Below, one piece after another: positions 26,201 to 36,553 of a stretch of DNA of 64,000 nt. The stretch is taken from the NCBI RefSeq assembly GCF_002979515.1, contig NZ_PCPA01000004.1:1-64000 (forward strand), read 5' to 3'. The stretch comes from Microbacterium sp. MYb54. Its GTDB lineage: Bacteria > Actinomycetota > Actinomycetes > Actinomycetales > Microbacteriaceae. Each line of letters opens with the position of its first letter. Positions within the stretch are counted from its first letter, which is position 1. The notes under the pieces are model-generated. The model saw nothing but the letters and a program-made list of their open reading frames with translations, was not told the DNA's origin and searched no databases. Position numbers and translations under genes: made by a program.

Positions 26201-26701
26201 GGGCCCAGCGCGGAGTTCGCCGAGCGTCGCGAGCTGTTCGGCGACCTCTCGGTGCTCGACACGAGCGATTACCTTTACGGGCTCGTGGCCGGACAGGAGC
26301 ATCAGATCGAGATCGATCGCGGTGTGCGGCTGTACGTCGGGCTCGAAGCGATCGGCGACGCCGACGACAAGGGCATGCGCACGGTCATGACGACGCTCAA
26401 CGGACAGCTGCGTCCGGTGTTCGTCCGTGACCGGTCCATCAAGGTGGACACGATCGAAGTCGAGAAGGCCGACACCTCCGTACCAGGCCAGGTCGCTGCT
26501 CCGTTCTCCGGAGTCGTCACGCTGAAAGCCGAGGTCGGTTCCACGGTCCGTGCCGGGGAACCGGTCGCATCCATCGAGGCGATGAAGATGGAGGCGGCCA
26601 TCACCGCTCCCGTCGACGGGGTCATCGAACGTCATGCGATCGCTGAGACGCAGCAGGTGGATGCCGGAGATCTTTTGGTCGTGATCCGTCCGGCGCACTA
26701 A
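23294..26701 (+). CDS. pyc: Pyruvate carboxylase
   Basis: A 1135-residue biotin enzyme that makes oxaloacetate from pyruvate and bicarbonate. The biotin carboxylase domain occupies about 1-450 (KILVANRGEIAIRAFRAA, then FIEMNPRIQVEHTVTEEVT). The carboxyltransferase barrel spans about 530-800 (ITDTTFRDAHQSLLATR, then HLHTHDTPGGQ). The allosteric linker and C-terminal carrier domain follow, with the biotinyl Lys1098 in EAMKMEA. The ATG at 23294 sits five bases after AGAGG, and a GTG two codons earlier is in frame. The single-chain form is the usual actinobacterial anaplerotic enzyme. Confidence 0.96.
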   Translation: MFQKILVANRGEIAIRAFRAAVEVGARTVAVFPHEDRGSVHRLKADEAYEIGERGHPVRAYLNVDEIIRVALESGADAIYPGYGFLSENPELAEKAAANGIVFIGPPSNVLEMAGNKVEAKRHAVEAGVPVLRSTEASDDVDALVAQAEEIGFPLFAKAVAGGGGRGMRRVETAGDLAPALAEAMREASSAFGDARMFLEQAVVRPRHIEVQILADKSGETVHLFERDCSVQRRHQKVVEIAPAPNLDDSVRTALHGYAIAFARSIGYENAGTVEFLLETAGERTGEVVFIEMNPRIQVEHTVTEEVTDVDLVQSQMRIASGQTLAELGLQQENLHLRGAALQCRITTEDPTQGFRPDTGKITTYRSPGGAGIRLDGGTVHQGAQISPHFDSMLAKLTCRGRDFPAAVARARRALAEFRIRGVSTNIPFLQALLEDDAFIAGDVSTSFIDERPELLRGRVSKDRGTKLLNWLVDVTVNKPHGIHPGVVDAAAKLPAVDLASEPAPGSRQQLLERGPEGFARSLRDQTALAITDTTFRDAHQSLLATRVRTKDLVAAAPYLARLTPGLLSVEAWGGATYDVALRFLGEDPWERLDKLRAALPNVAIQMLLRGRNTVGYTPYPTAVTEAFVAEAAASGVDIFRIFDALNDVEQMRPAIEAVRKTGTAVAEVALCYTGDLLDPAEDLYTLDYYLGLADQIVEAGAHIIAIKDMAGLLRPAAAAKLVTALRERFDLPVHLHTHDTPGGQLATLLAASAAGVDAVDAASAPLSGTTSQPSLSSLVAALAHTERDSGISLDAVSDLEPYWEAVRRQYAPFESGLPGPTGRVYHHEIPGGQLSNLRQQAKALGLADDFELIEDMYAAADRILGRVPKVTPSSKVVGDLALHLAAVKADPADFEANPEKYDIPDSVVGFMAGELGELPGGWPEPFRTKVLAGRSVRIGLTAITEDDEAALAGSSAQRRTRLNTLLFPGPSAEFAERRELFGDLSVLDTSDYLYGLVAGQEHQIEIDRGVRLYVGLEAIGDADDKGMRTVMTTLNGQLRPVFVRDRSIKVDTIEVEKADTSVPGQVAAPFSGVVTLKAEVGSTVRAGEPVASIEAMKMEAAITAPVDGVIERHAIAETQQVDAGDLLVVIRPAH

Positions 26702-26766
26702 TCTTGTGCGGGCGAGGCCGCGCATCATATGCGCACCCGAGGCCCGCGCAGGCTTGGAGCGACATC

Positions 26767-28520
<1,754 letters not shown>

Positions 28521-28521
<1 letters not shown>

Positions 28522-29012
28522 TGGCGGTTCGCGAGATACGCATTTTCGGTGACCCCGTTCTGCGGACGGTCTGTGCTCCGATCGACGAGATCGACGACGG
28601 GGTGCGCGCGCTCGTGGCCGATCTGGTCGACACCGTGGAGCTGCCGGGGCGCGCTGGCGTCGCGGCACCGCAGATCGGTGTCGCTCTGCGCGCCTTCAGC
28701 TACAACATCGACGGTGACATCGGCTATGTGCTCAACCCCGTGCTGACCGAGGTCCGCGGTGAGCCGGAGCCGACGGGGGAGGGCTGCCTCTCTGTTCCGG
28801 GCCTCTGGCACGATGCACAGCGCCACCCCTGGGCTCGCGTCGAGGGGATCGACCTCGACGGCAACCCCGTTGTTCTCGAGGGCGATGGCCTCCTCGCTCA
28901 GGCGCTGCAACACGAGACTGATCACCTCGACGGAAAGCTGTTCCTGACCCGGCTCGATCCTGAGACCCGCAAAGCCGCGATGCGCGAGGTGCGGGAGAGC
29001 TCCTGGTTCTGA
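28521..29012 (+). CDS. def: Peptide deformylase
   Basis: A 163-residue metalloenzyme that removes formyl groups from nascent chains. All three family motifs are present: GVAAPQIGV (motif 1), EGCLSVPG with the metal-binding Cys (motif 2), and QHETDHLDG with the two His ligands and catalytic Glu (motif 3). Its ATG shares a base with the stop of the MinD-like gene. Motif 1 has Val in place of the usual Leu (GVAAPQ), as in many actinobacterial paralogues. Whether this is the main deformylase or a second copy cannot be told from the window. Confidence 0.94.
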
Positions 29013-29030
29013 ACACACGAGGTCTGAAGA

Positions 29031-29070
29031 CATGAAGAAGGGCCCCGCACGTGCGGGGCCCTTCTTCATG
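29031..29070. terminator. Perfect 40-base palindrome, bidirectional terminator
   Basis: The sequence 29031-29070 reads the same on both strands without mismatch (left arm CATGAAGAAG then GGCCCCGCAC). It lies between convergent def and the acyl-CoA ligase gene. As RNA it forms a 16-18 base-pair stem with A-rich 5' and T-rich 3' flanks on either strand. Confidence 0.88.
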
Positions 29071-29080
29071 CGTGGGGGCG

Positions 29081-30913
29081 TCAGCCGCCGAGCGGAACGT
29101 TCGTCGTCGCGACGGGCTCGTCGTAGATCGCGGCGATCTCATCCGCGAAGTCGTTCATGATGATGTTCCTCTTGATCGAGAGCTTCGGCGTCAGGTGGCC
29201 GGAGGCCTCGGTCCACTCCGAGTCGAGGATCGTGAACTTCCGGATCGATTCCGCACGCGAGACGCGGGCGTTCGCGGTGTCCACGGCTCGCTGCACCTCG
29301 GCGCGCACAGCCGGGTTCTTCGACGCATCGACGAGCGACATCGTGGCCTCGAGGCCGTTGTTGGCGAGCCAGGTCGGGAGCATCTCCGGGTCGAGCGTGA
29401 CGAGTGCCGAGATGAACGGGCGCTGATCGCCGACGACCACGACCTGGCCGATGATGGGGTTCGCGCGGATCGGGTCTTCGAGCGCCGCGGGCGCGACGTT
29501 CTTGCCGCCGGCCGTGACGATGATCTCCTTCTTGCGACCGGTGATGGTGAGGAAGCCCTCGGAGTCGAAGCTGCCGATGTCGCCGGTGTGGAACCAGCCG
29601 CCTTCGCTGAACGCCTCGGCCGTCGCCGCCGGATTGTTCCAGTACTCCTTGAAGACGTTGATACCGCGGACCTCGATCTCGCCGTCGTCGGCGAGGCGCA
29701 CGCCGACCCCGGGGAGTGCCGGCCCGACCGTGCCGATCTTCGACTTGTCCGCGAGGTTCACGGTGGCAGGCGCCGTCGTCTCGGTGAGGCCGTATCCCTC
29801 GAGGATGACCACGCCGAGGCTGTGGAAGAAGTGTCCGAGTCGCGAACCGAGCGGCGCCGAGCCGGAGACGGCGTAGACGACGTTGCCGCCCATGGCCTCT
29901 CGGAGCTTGCTGTAGACGAGCTTGTTGAACAGGGCGAACTTGATCTTCATCCCGAACGGGATCGGCTTGCCTGCCTCGATCAGCTTCGAGTGCTCGATGG
30001 CGACGTCGGCTGCCGCGCGGAAGATCTTGCCCTTGCCGCCGGCTTCCGCCTTCTGCTCCGCCGAGTTGTAGACCTTCTCGAACACTCGCGGGACCGCGAG
30101 GAGGAAGGTCGGCTTGAACGACCCGAGCGCCGGGAGGAGCTGACGCGTATCCGGCTGGTGCCCCGTGCGCACTCCTGCATGGATGTCGAGGATCGAGATG
30201 AACCGGGCGAACACGTGCGCGGTGGTGATGAAGAGGAGGGTGGATGCTCCGGGCGTCTGGACGACCTCGTCCAGCGCCTTGGCCGAGTTGCGGGAGAGCT
30301 CGACGAAGTTGCTGTGAGTGAGTACGCATCCCTTCGGGCGGCCCGTGGAACCGGAGGTGTAGATGAGCGTCGCGATGTCGGATCCCACTGCGAGGGTGCG
30401 GCGACGCTCGATCTCACCATCGGTCACCGATGCGCCCTGCGCGGTCAGGGTGTCGATCGCTCCGAGATGCAGCTGCCACACCTCGCGGATCAGAGGCAGG
30501 TCGCCGCGGACCTCATCGACGCGGGCGAAGTGCTCGGGCGATTCCACGATCAACGCGATAGCGCCGGAGTCTTCGAGGATCCACTGGATCTGGGAGGGGG
30601 AGCTGGTCTCGTAGATCGGTACCATCACGGCGCCGGCATAGAAGAGCGCGAAATCGACCAGCGTCCACTCATACGTCGTTCTGGCAAGGAAGCCGACCTT
30701 CTCGCCCGGCTGGATACCGGCGGCGGCGAAGCCCTTGGCCAGGGCGATGACGGCCGTCTGGAAGTCGGCGGCGGAGATGTCGCGCCAGCCGTCGCCCTCG
30801 GGCACGGAGAAGAGCGCGCGATCCGGAGTGGCTTCGACTCGCTTCACCAGGAGGTCGGCGACGTTCGCTTCGGGATCGGCTGGGACGATCGCGGGGACTT
30901 CAAACTGGACCAC
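29081..30913 (-). CDS. Long-chain fatty-acid--CoA ligase (FadD15-like)
   Basis: A 610-residue AMP-forming acyl-CoA synthetase. The phosphate loop reads IYTSGSTGRPKG near residue 190. The adenylate region contains GYGLTETTAP, the hinge motif is GWFHTGDIGSFDSEGFLTITGRKKEI, and the C-terminal catalytic Lys is expected in LTPKLSIKRN. Length and motif spacing fit the long-chain (FadD15/FACS) group that activates fatty acids for lipid synthesis or breakdown. The GTG start at 30913 follows AAGGAG. It is divergent from the acyltransferase gene at 31066, which uses acyl-CoA, so the two may be functionally linked. Confidence 0.92.
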   Translation of the reverse strand: MVQFEVPAIVPADPEANVADLLVKRVEATPDRALFSVPEGDGWRDISAADFQTAVIALAKGFAAAGIQPGEKVGFLARTTYEWTLVDFALFYAGAVMVPIYETSSPSQIQWILEDSGAIALIVESPEHFARVDEVRGDLPLIREVWQLHLGAIDTLTAQGASVTDGEIERRRTLAVGSDIATLIYTSGSTGRPKGCVLTHSNFVELSRNSAKALDEVVQTPGASTLLFITTAHVFARFISILDIHAGVRTGHQPDTRQLLPALGSFKPTFLLAVPRVFEKVYNSAEQKAEAGGKGKIFRAAADVAIEHSKLIEAGKPIPFGMKIKFALFNKLVYSKLREAMGGNVVYAVSGSAPLGSRLGHFFHSLGVVILEGYGLTETTAPATVNLADKSKIGTVGPALPGVGVRLADDGEIEVRGINVFKEYWNNPAATAEAFSEGGWFHTGDIGSFDSEGFLTITGRKKEIIVTAGGKNVAPAALEDPIRANPIIGQVVVVGDQRPFISALVTLDPEMLPTWLANNGLEATMSLVDASKNPAVRAEVQRAVDTANARVSRAESIRKFTILDSEWTEASGHLTPKLSIKRNIIMNDFADEIAAIYDEPVATTNVPLGG

Positions 30914-31051
30914 GGCAGCTCCTTCGGTACCGGTCGGGCACGGACTTGATTTCGAGTCTAGGGCATGGAACCCAGTCGCGCCGGAGGTGGAACTGGGTCG
31001 CGAGCAGGGGGAACGCGAGAAGAAGACTCTGGCGGATGCCGAGCACGGCGC

Positions 31052-31057
31052 TAGACT
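31052..31057 (+). promoter_or_regulatory. -10 of a leaderless-type promoter (acyltransferase)
   Basis: TAGACT ends eight bases before the ATG at 31066. No ribosome-binding site lies between. Confidence 0.45.
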
Positions 31058-31065
31058 TCACCACG

Positions 31066-31755
31066 ATGTTCTACTGGCTGATGAAGTACGTCGTGATCGG
31101 CCCTGTGGTCAAGGGGGTGTTCCGCCCCTGGATCGTGGGGCGGAAGAACGTGCCCGCGAACGGTGCGGCGATCCTCGCCAGCAACCATCTCTCCTTCGCC
31201 GACTCCATCTTCCTGCCGCTGGTGATCGACAGATCGATGTCGTTCCTCGCCAAGAGCGACTACTTCACGGGCCGCGGCATCAAGGGCTGGGCCACGAAGT
31301 TCTTCATGAAGGCCACAGGCCAGATCCCGATCGACCGTTCAGGAGGCAAGGCCTCTGAGGCATCTCTGAACACGGGGCTCCAGGTGCTCGGCGGCGGCGA
31401 CCTGCTCGGCATTTACCCCGAAGGCACGCGCAGCCCTGACGGCAAGCTGTACCGCGGGCGCACCGGTATCGCCAGGATGGCGCTGGAGGCGAAGGTTCCG
31501 GTCGTGCCGGTCATCATGGTCGACACCGATACGGCGATGCCGATCGGCAAGCGGCTGCCTCGAATCGTGCGAGTCGGCATCGTCATCGGGGAGCCTCTCG
31601 ACTTCTCCCGATACGCGGGCATGGAGAACGATCGGTACATCCTGCGTTCGGTCACTGACGAGATCATGGTCGCGCTGCAGCGGCTGGGCGAGCAGAAGTA
31701 CGAAGACGTCTACGCGTCGACGGTCAAGGACCGGCTCCCGACCCGCGTCACATAG
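31066..31755 (+). CDS. 1-acyl-sn-glycerol-3-phosphate acyltransferase (PlsC-like)
   Basis: A 229-residue PlsC-family acyltransferase for phosphatidic acid synthesis. The HX4D catalytic motif is NHLSFAD near residue 40, and the second block is the glycerol-phosphate site YPEGTRSPDG. A hydrophobic N-terminal helix anchors it to the membrane. I start at the ATG at 31066, where TAGACT stands eight bases upstream. An earlier ATG at 31036 would place that hexamer inside the gene. The neighbouring divergent acyl-CoA ligase gene fits a lipid role. The exact acceptor is inferred. Confidence 0.88.
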   Translation: MFYWLMKYVVIGPVVKGVFRPWIVGRKNVPANGAAILASNHLSFADSIFLPLVIDRSMSFLAKSDYFTGRGIKGWATKFFMKATGQIPIDRSGGKASEASLNTGLQVLGGGDLLGIYPEGTRSPDGKLYRGRTGIARMALEAKVPVVPVIMVDTDTAMPIGKRLPRIVRVGIVIGEPLDFSRYAGMENDRYILRSVTDEIMVALQRLGEQKYEDVYASTVKDRLPTRVT

Positions 31756-31789
31756 CCTTCGCGCGGATCTCGGTGGTATCGGTGACCAC

Positions 31790-31795
31790 TAGGCT
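31790..31795 (+). promoter_or_regulatory. -10 of a leaderless-type promoter (aroG)
   Basis: TAGGCT ends seven bases before the ATG at 31803. Confidence 0.5.
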
Positions 31796-31802
31796 GGAAC
31801 GC

Positions 31803-33143
31803 ATGCTCCCGCACCACATCGAAGCCCTTGATGCGTGGCGCTCGCTTCCCATCAAGCAGCAGCCGCAATGGCCCGACGCGGACCGCGTCGCCGACGTCTC
31901 CCAGCAGATCGCGACCCTCCCGCCGCTCGTGTTCGCCGGTGAGGTCGACAACCTGCGCGACCGACTCGCGCGTGCTGCATCCGGCCGTGCTTTCCTCCTG
32001 CAAGGTGGCGACTGCGCTGAGACCTTCGCGGGAGCGACGGCCGAGCAGATCCGCAACCGCATCAAGACCGTCCTCCAGATGGCGGTCGTGCTGACCTATG
32101 GCGCGTCGATGCCCATCGTCAAGATGGGCCGCATGGCCGGTCAGTTCGCGAAACCGCGATCGAGCGACACCGAGACCCGCGGCGACGTCAGCCTGCCCGC
32201 CTACCGCGGCGACATCGTGAACGGCTACGACTTCACAGAAGGCTCTCGTCAGCCCGATCCCGGTCGGCTCCTGCAGGGGTACCACACGGCGGCATCGACG
32301 CTGAACCTGATCCGCGCGTTCACCCAGGGCGGTTTCGCCGACCTTCGCGAGGTGCACTCCTGGAACAAGGGCTTCGCGCAGAACCCGGCGAACCAGCGCT
32401 ACGAGCGCATGGCTGCGGAGATCGACCGCGCCATCAAGTTCATGGAAGCCGCCGGAGCCGACTTCGACGAGCTCAAGCGCGTCGAGTTCTTCACGGGCCA
32501 CGAAGGCCTGCTCATGGACTACGAGCGGCCGATGACGCGAATCGACTCCCGTACTGACACGCCGTACAACACGTCGGCGCACTTCCTGTGGATCGGTGAG
32601 CGCACGCGCGAGCTCGACGGGGCGCACGTCGACTACTTCTCGAAGATCCGCAATCCCATCGGTGTGAAGCTCGGTCCGACCACGTCGCCCGACACGGCGC
32701 TGGCGTTGATCGACAAGCTCGATCCGAACCGCGAGCCGGGTCGTCTGACCTTCATCACGCGCATGGGCGCCGGCAAGATCCGCGATGCGCTTCCGCCGCT
32801 GCTCGAGGCCGTGCGCGACTCGGGTGCTCAGCCGCTGTGGGTCACGGATCCGATGCACGGCAACGGCATCACGACGCCCACGGGCTACAAGACGCGTCGT
32901 TTCGACGATGTCGTCGACGAGGTGCGGGGCTTCTTCGAAGCGCATCGCGCGGTCGGCACGTTCCCCGGCGGCATCCACGTCGAGCTCACCGGTGACGACG
33001 TCACCGAATGCCTGGGCGGGTCGGAGCACATCGACGAGGCGGCACTGGCCACGCGCTACGAGAGCCTGTGCGACCCACGACTGAATCACATGCAGTCGCT
33101 CGAGCTCGCCTTCCTCGTGGCTGAGGAGCTCGAGAAGCGCTGA
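31803..33143 (+). CDS. aroG: Class II 3-deoxy-7-phosphoheptulonate synthase
   Basis: A 446-residue class II DAHP synthase, the first step of the shikimate pathway (phosphoenolpyruvate plus erythrose 4-phosphate). Family features include FLLQGGDCAETF near residue 65, RMAGQFAKPRS, the substrate segment SAHFLWIGERTR, and a WVTDPMHGNGITTPTGYKTR metal and substrate region (seen from about residue 350). This is the plant-like class usual in actinobacteria. The ATG at 31803 is favoured because TAGGCT lies seven bases upstream, indicating a leaderless message. A strong hairpin closes the gene. Confidence 0.95.
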   Translation: MLPHHIEALDAWRSLPIKQQPQWPDADRVADVSQQIATLPPLVFAGEVDNLRDRLARAASGRAFLLQGGDCAETFAGATAEQIRNRIKTVLQMAVVLTYGASMPIVKMGRMAGQFAKPRSSDTETRGDVSLPAYRGDIVNGYDFTEGSRQPDPGRLLQGYHTAASTLNLIRAFTQGGFADLREVHSWNKGFAQNPANQRYERMAAEIDRAIKFMEAAGADFDELKRVEFFTGHEGLLMDYERPMTRIDSRTDTPYNTSAHFLWIGERTRELDGAHVDYFSKIRNPIGVKLGPTTSPDTALALIDKLDPNREPGRLTFITRMGAGKIRDALPPLLEAVRDSGAQPLWVTDPMHGNGITTPTGYKTRRFDDVVDEVRGFFEAHRAVGTFPGGIHVELTGDDVTECLGGSEHIDEAALATRYESLCDPRLNHMQSLELAFLVAEELEKR

Positions 33144-33163
33144 CACTCCCGTCGCTGAGACGA

Positions 33164-33205
33164 AGAAAGCCGCCCTCCCGGAATCATCGTGGAGGGCGGC
33201 TTTCT
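33164..33205. terminator. Terminator between aroG and the convergent kinase gene
   Basis: AGAAAGCCGCCCTCC at 33164-33178 pairs perfectly with GGAGGGCGGCTTTCT at 33191-33205 around a 12-base loop. Confidence 0.88.
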
Positions 33206-33240
33206 CGTTGCGGCCGGTCTCAGCCTCGTTGCGTCCGGGC

Positions 33241-35187
33241 TCAGCCGCTCAGCTGGATCGAGAGGTTCACTGTGCCACCATTGGGGAGTGACTTGTCAGG
33301 GCCGGGATCCTGACCTGTGACCTTGGCCATCTCTGCGAAGCCCGGCAGGTCGCCCCAGGCGGCGTAGGTCGACTTGAAGCCCTTGTCGGAGAGGATCTTC
33401 TTCGCATCGTTCAGAGTCTTGCCCGAGACGTCGGGGACCGGGAAGAGCTCTGGTCCCTTCGACACGATGAGCTGCACGTTGTCGCCCGGACGCCAGTTGC
33501 CCTCTTCTGCGCGGTCGGCGACGCCGATGACCACGTCCTTGGCGACGCTGTCGCTGAAGACGTATTGCGGGTCGGTGGTGACGGTGAGGCCCTTGTCTGT
33601 GAGGGTGGAAGTCGCCTCGCCGACCGACATTCCCGAGACGTCGGGGAAGTCGCCGGCGGAGACGTACAGCTCCACAGTGTCGTCTTCGAAGATCTCGCAG
33701 CCGTCACCGCAGATGTAGGCGTCGCCGCCGGCCCTCGGCGTGACGTAGGCGTTGATGACGATGCCGGCGTCGGCGTCGGAGAACAGCAGCAGCGACTCGT
33801 CCGTGACCTTGACGTTGAGGCCGGTGAGGTAGTCGCGAGCGTCTTGCTCCGCTCGCCCATTCAGTGCATCGAGGGTGTGGTTGGCGGGTCCGGCGGACAC
33901 GATGACCGCGACAGGGGCGCCCTTGTCGAGCCGGGTGCCTTCTCCCGGGTCGGTCTCGATGACGGTCCCTGCCGGGATGTCGATCGAGAACTCATCTTTC
34001 TGCGTGGGGACGAAGCCGGCTTCTGTCAGCACCGTCGCGGCGTCGTCGTAGGTGCCTCCGGCGACGGTCGGCACGGCGATGAGCGATCCGGGGCCGGAAC
34101 CGAACCACCAGCCGACGCCGCCGGCGAGCACCGCCAGCAGCAGGACCAGTGTGAGTAGGAATGCGCCGCGCGCGCGCCGTTTGGAGGCCCGTCGGCGCAG
34201 GAGCGTCGCGTTGTCGATGGCGGCGGGGACGGGCGCGGTGGGATCGGCGATCACCATGGTGCCAGGCATCACCTTGGTGAGGTCGCCCGAGTCGGCGTGG
34301 CTGTGCTGCGGAGCGGTCGCTCTGGCCGCGGTCGGGGCGATACCGAGGTCGCGCTCGATCTCGCGCAGCCGATCGAGCATCTGCTGGGCATCGTCCGGTC
34401 GCTCGTCCGGTGACTTCTCCGTGGCCCAGAGCACGAGCTCGTCGAGCTGCTCGGGGACAGCGGGGTTACGGGCGCTCGGTCGAGGCACAGACTCGGTGGC
34501 GTGCTGGAACGCGATCTGCATCGGCTGCTCGCCCTTGTACGGCTGTTCGCCGACCAGCATCTCGTACAGCATGATCCCGAGCGCGTAGATGTCGCTGCGG
34601 GCGTCGGCGGTGCCTCGCGTGACGAGTTCGGGGGCGAGGTAGGCGATGGTGCCCAGCAGCTGCTGTCCGGTGGCGGTGTTCGCCGTCGTCGCCCTCGCCA
34701 GTCCGAAGTCGCCGATCTTGATGCGACCGTCTTCGGCGAGGAGCACGTTCTCCGGCTTGACGTCGCGGTGGACGATGCTGGCGCGGTGCGCGGCGGAGAG
34801 GCCGGCAAGGATCGCGTCCATGATCGTGATGGTCTGCGGGATCGTTAGCCGCTTCTGCTCGCGGAGCAGTTCGCGCAGCGTGATGCCGGGCAGATACTCC
34901 ATCACGAGATACGCGAGCTCGCCATCCTGACCCTGGTCGAACACGTTGACCACATGTGGGTCTGCCAGGCGGGCCGCAGCTCTGGCCTCTTGGATGAAGC
35001 GGCTCTGGAAGGCGGAGTCGTCGCTGAGATGCGCGTGCATCACCTTCAGAGCGATACGTCGTTCGAGGCGGAGGTCGGTGGCGACGTAGACCGTGGCCAT
35101 GCCACCGCGGGCGATTCGAGCGCGAACTCGGTAGCGGCCGTCGACAAGCCGCCCGATGAGGGGGTCGGCCTGCTGATTGGTCGTCAC
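33241..35187 (-). CDS. PASTA-domain Ser/Thr protein kinase (PknL/PknB-like)
   Basis: A 648-residue receptor kinase. The kinase domain spans about 15-275, with ARGGMATVY glycine loop, ALKVM lysine, HRDVKPENVLL catalytic loop and GDFGLAR. One membrane helix lies near 345-365. Four extracellular PASTA units follow, which in relatives sense muropeptides or lipid II. The second PASTA is atypical and holds CGDGC, possibly disulfide-bonded. The neighbouring Rv2175c-like and polyprenyl synthetase genes reproduce the pknL region of Mycobacterium, so a PknL orthologue is likely. TAGAAT ends six bases before the GTG start, suggesting a leaderless transcript. Confidence 0.93.
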   Translation of the reverse strand: MTTNQQADPLIGRLVDGRYRVRARIARGGMATVYVATDLRLERRIALKVMHAHLSDDSAFQSRFIQEARAAARLADPHVVNVFDQGQDGELAYLVMEYLPGITLRELLREQKRLTIPQTITIMDAILAGLSAAHRASIVHRDVKPENVLLAEDGRIKIGDFGLARATTANTATGQQLLGTIAYLAPELVTRGTADARSDIYALGIMLYEMLVGEQPYKGEQPMQIAFQHATESVPRPSARNPAVPEQLDELVLWATEKSPDERPDDAQQMLDRLREIERDLGIAPTAARATAPQHSHADSGDLTKVMPGTMVIADPTAPVPAAIDNATLLRRRASKRRARGAFLLTLVLLLAVLAGGVGWWFGSGPGSLIAVPTVAGGTYDDAATVLTEAGFVPTQKDEFSIDIPAGTVIETDPGEGTRLDKGAPVAVIVSAGPANHTLDALNGRAEQDARDYLTGLNVKVTDESLLLFSDADAGIVINAYVTPRAGGDAYICGDGCEIFEDDTVELYVSAGDFPDVSGMSVGEATSTLTDKGLTVTTDPQYVFSDSVAKDVVIGVADRAEEGNWRPGDNVQLIVSKGPELFPVPDVSGKTLNDAKKILSDKGFKSTYAAWGDLPGFAEMAKVTGQDPGPDKSLPNGGTVNLSIQLSG

Positions 35188-35193
35188 GTCAGA

Positions 35194-35199
35194 ATTCTA
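35194..35199 (-). promoter_or_regulatory. -10 of a leaderless-type promoter (PASTA kinase)
   Basis: TAGAAT on the minus strand is followed by six bases and the GTG start at 35187. Confidence 0.5.
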
Positions 35200-35265
35200 T
35201 GGAGAATTGCCTGAGAGACAGGGGAGCGGCTCACCCCTCGGCCCTGTGGGTTTTCCCGGATGTCG

Positions 35266-36459
35266 TCAGTTGTAGAGCGCGAGCCAGGCATATGCTTGCG
35301 TCTCCCACTGGCCGTACTTGTCCGGATAGGCGGAGATCTGCACGGCTTGGGCCGCCGATGTGAACGACATGTTCTCCCAGCCGGCGATGTCCAGGAGCCC
35401 GCGCGTCATCTGTCCGTTCGGGTCGTTCTGCCCTCCATAGAACACGCGAGTGCTCCGGTCGGCGTCCATGATCTGCGCGGGCGTGCCCCATCCGGTGCTC
35501 GGGCGCTGCTGGAAGATGCCGAGTGAATCGCGATCGCCCCAGTCGAGGTTGCGCAGGTCGGATTCCACCATCCCGGTTGCGAGGGCGATGGCGATGGCGC
35601 GATCAGAGACGCCGAGTTCTCGGCCGATGCGGATGATGAGTGCCGCGTTCGAGGCCTGCTCTGCGGAGAGCGCTGCGGTCTGCTGGCCACCGGCCGATGC
35701 GGGCGCAGGAGCGGGGGCTGCTGCGGGGCTCGGAGCGCCTTGCACGGCCAGCGTCTGGCCGGGGTAGATGATCGACGACGACCCCAGGCCGTTCAACGCG
35801 AACAGCGTCTGGGGCGTGGTGCCGTACTTCTGTGCAATGCCGAAGACCGTATCGCCGGCGACGACGGTATGGGTCGCGGTGGACCCGGGCGCAGGAGCGG
35901 GAGCTGCGGCCGGGACCGCTGCCGGGGTCTGCGGTGCAGGGGATCCGGAGACGACCAGGCTCTGGCCGGGGAAGATGACCGATGCGCGGGTGAGTCCGTT
36001 TGCTGCCAGCACGGCATCGACCGTGGTCGCGTACCTCTGGGCGATGGCGTACACGGTGTCGCCGGCGACGACCTCGTGCGTGGTCGAGGCCGCGGGGGAA
36101 GGGGCGACCGCGGGTGCGACGGAACCGGCAGCAGCCTGAAACGTCAGAGTCTGCCCCGGATAGATCACCGACCGCCAGGAGAGTCCGTTCCACGTCAGGA
36201 TGTCGACCGTCCGCAGGCCGAAGCGTGTCGCGATGGCCGACACGGTGTCGCCCGGCTGGACCACATAGTTCGTCGGTGCCGCCTGCGCAGGCACCACAGA
36301 GGCCGGCAGCAGGCGCTGGCGCTCGACCGTGGCGTTGTCGTGCATGACAGCAGCGTCGGCCGGCGCCGCGCTGAGTGTGGTCGCCAGGGCACCGAGCACC
36401 GCGGCGGGTGCTCCGATCCGCAGGTGTCGCGTTCGACGCGTGGCGGTCTTGAGTATCAA
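35266..36459 (-). CDS. Secreted triple-LysM transglycosylase-like protein
   Basis: A 397-residue exported wall protein. It starts with an Arg-rich signal peptide (TRRTRHLRIG then a hydrophobic stretch ending PADA). Three LysM peptidoglycan-binding repeats follow, each beginning VVxxGDTV and ending YPGQTL or FPGQSL, joined by Ala/Pro linkers. The last 120 residues form a lysozyme-like domain (GMVESDLRNL with a likely catalytic Glu, then DSLGIFQQRPSTGWGT). I chose the TTG at 36459 because AAAAGGGGG precedes it and the signal peptide starts there. It is the upstream neighbour of the PASTA kinase gene on the same strand, which fits a shared wall-growth role. Confidence 0.87.
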   Translation of the reverse strand: MILKTATRRTRHLRIGAPAAVLGALATTLSAAPADAAVMHDNATVERQRLLPASVVPAQAAPTNYVVQPGDTVSAIATRFGLRTVDILTWNGLSWRSVIYPGQTLTFQAAAGSVAPAVAPSPAASTTHEVVAGDTVYAIAQRYATTVDAVLAANGLTRASVIFPGQSLVVSGSPAPQTPAAVPAAAPAPAPGSTATHTVVAGDTVFGIAQKYGTTPQTLFALNGLGSSSIIYPGQTLAVQGAPSPAAAPAPAPASAGGQQTAALSAEQASNAALIIRIGRELGVSDRAIAIALATGMVESDLRNLDWGDRDSLGIFQQRPSTGWGTPAQIMDADRSTRVFYGGQNDPNGQMTRGLLDIAGWENMSFTSAAQAVQISAYPDKYGQWETQAYAWLALYN

Positions 36460-36501
36460 GGCTTGCCCCCTTTTCGAGCTTTTCACGCTGACACGGATGT
36501 A

Positions 36502-36520
36502 AACAGAAGTCAACAGAAGT
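36502..36520. repeat. AACAGAAGT direct repeats between divergent genes
   Basis: AACAGAAGT occurs at 36502-36510 and 36512-36520, a 10-base period, with a looser third copy (GACGCAAGT) after it. One helical turn spacing suggests a binding site between the LysM gene and the Rv2175c-like gene. Confidence 0.4.
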
Positions 36521-36553
36521 GACGCAAGTGAAAGGTGTGACTGGAGGGGCGAC

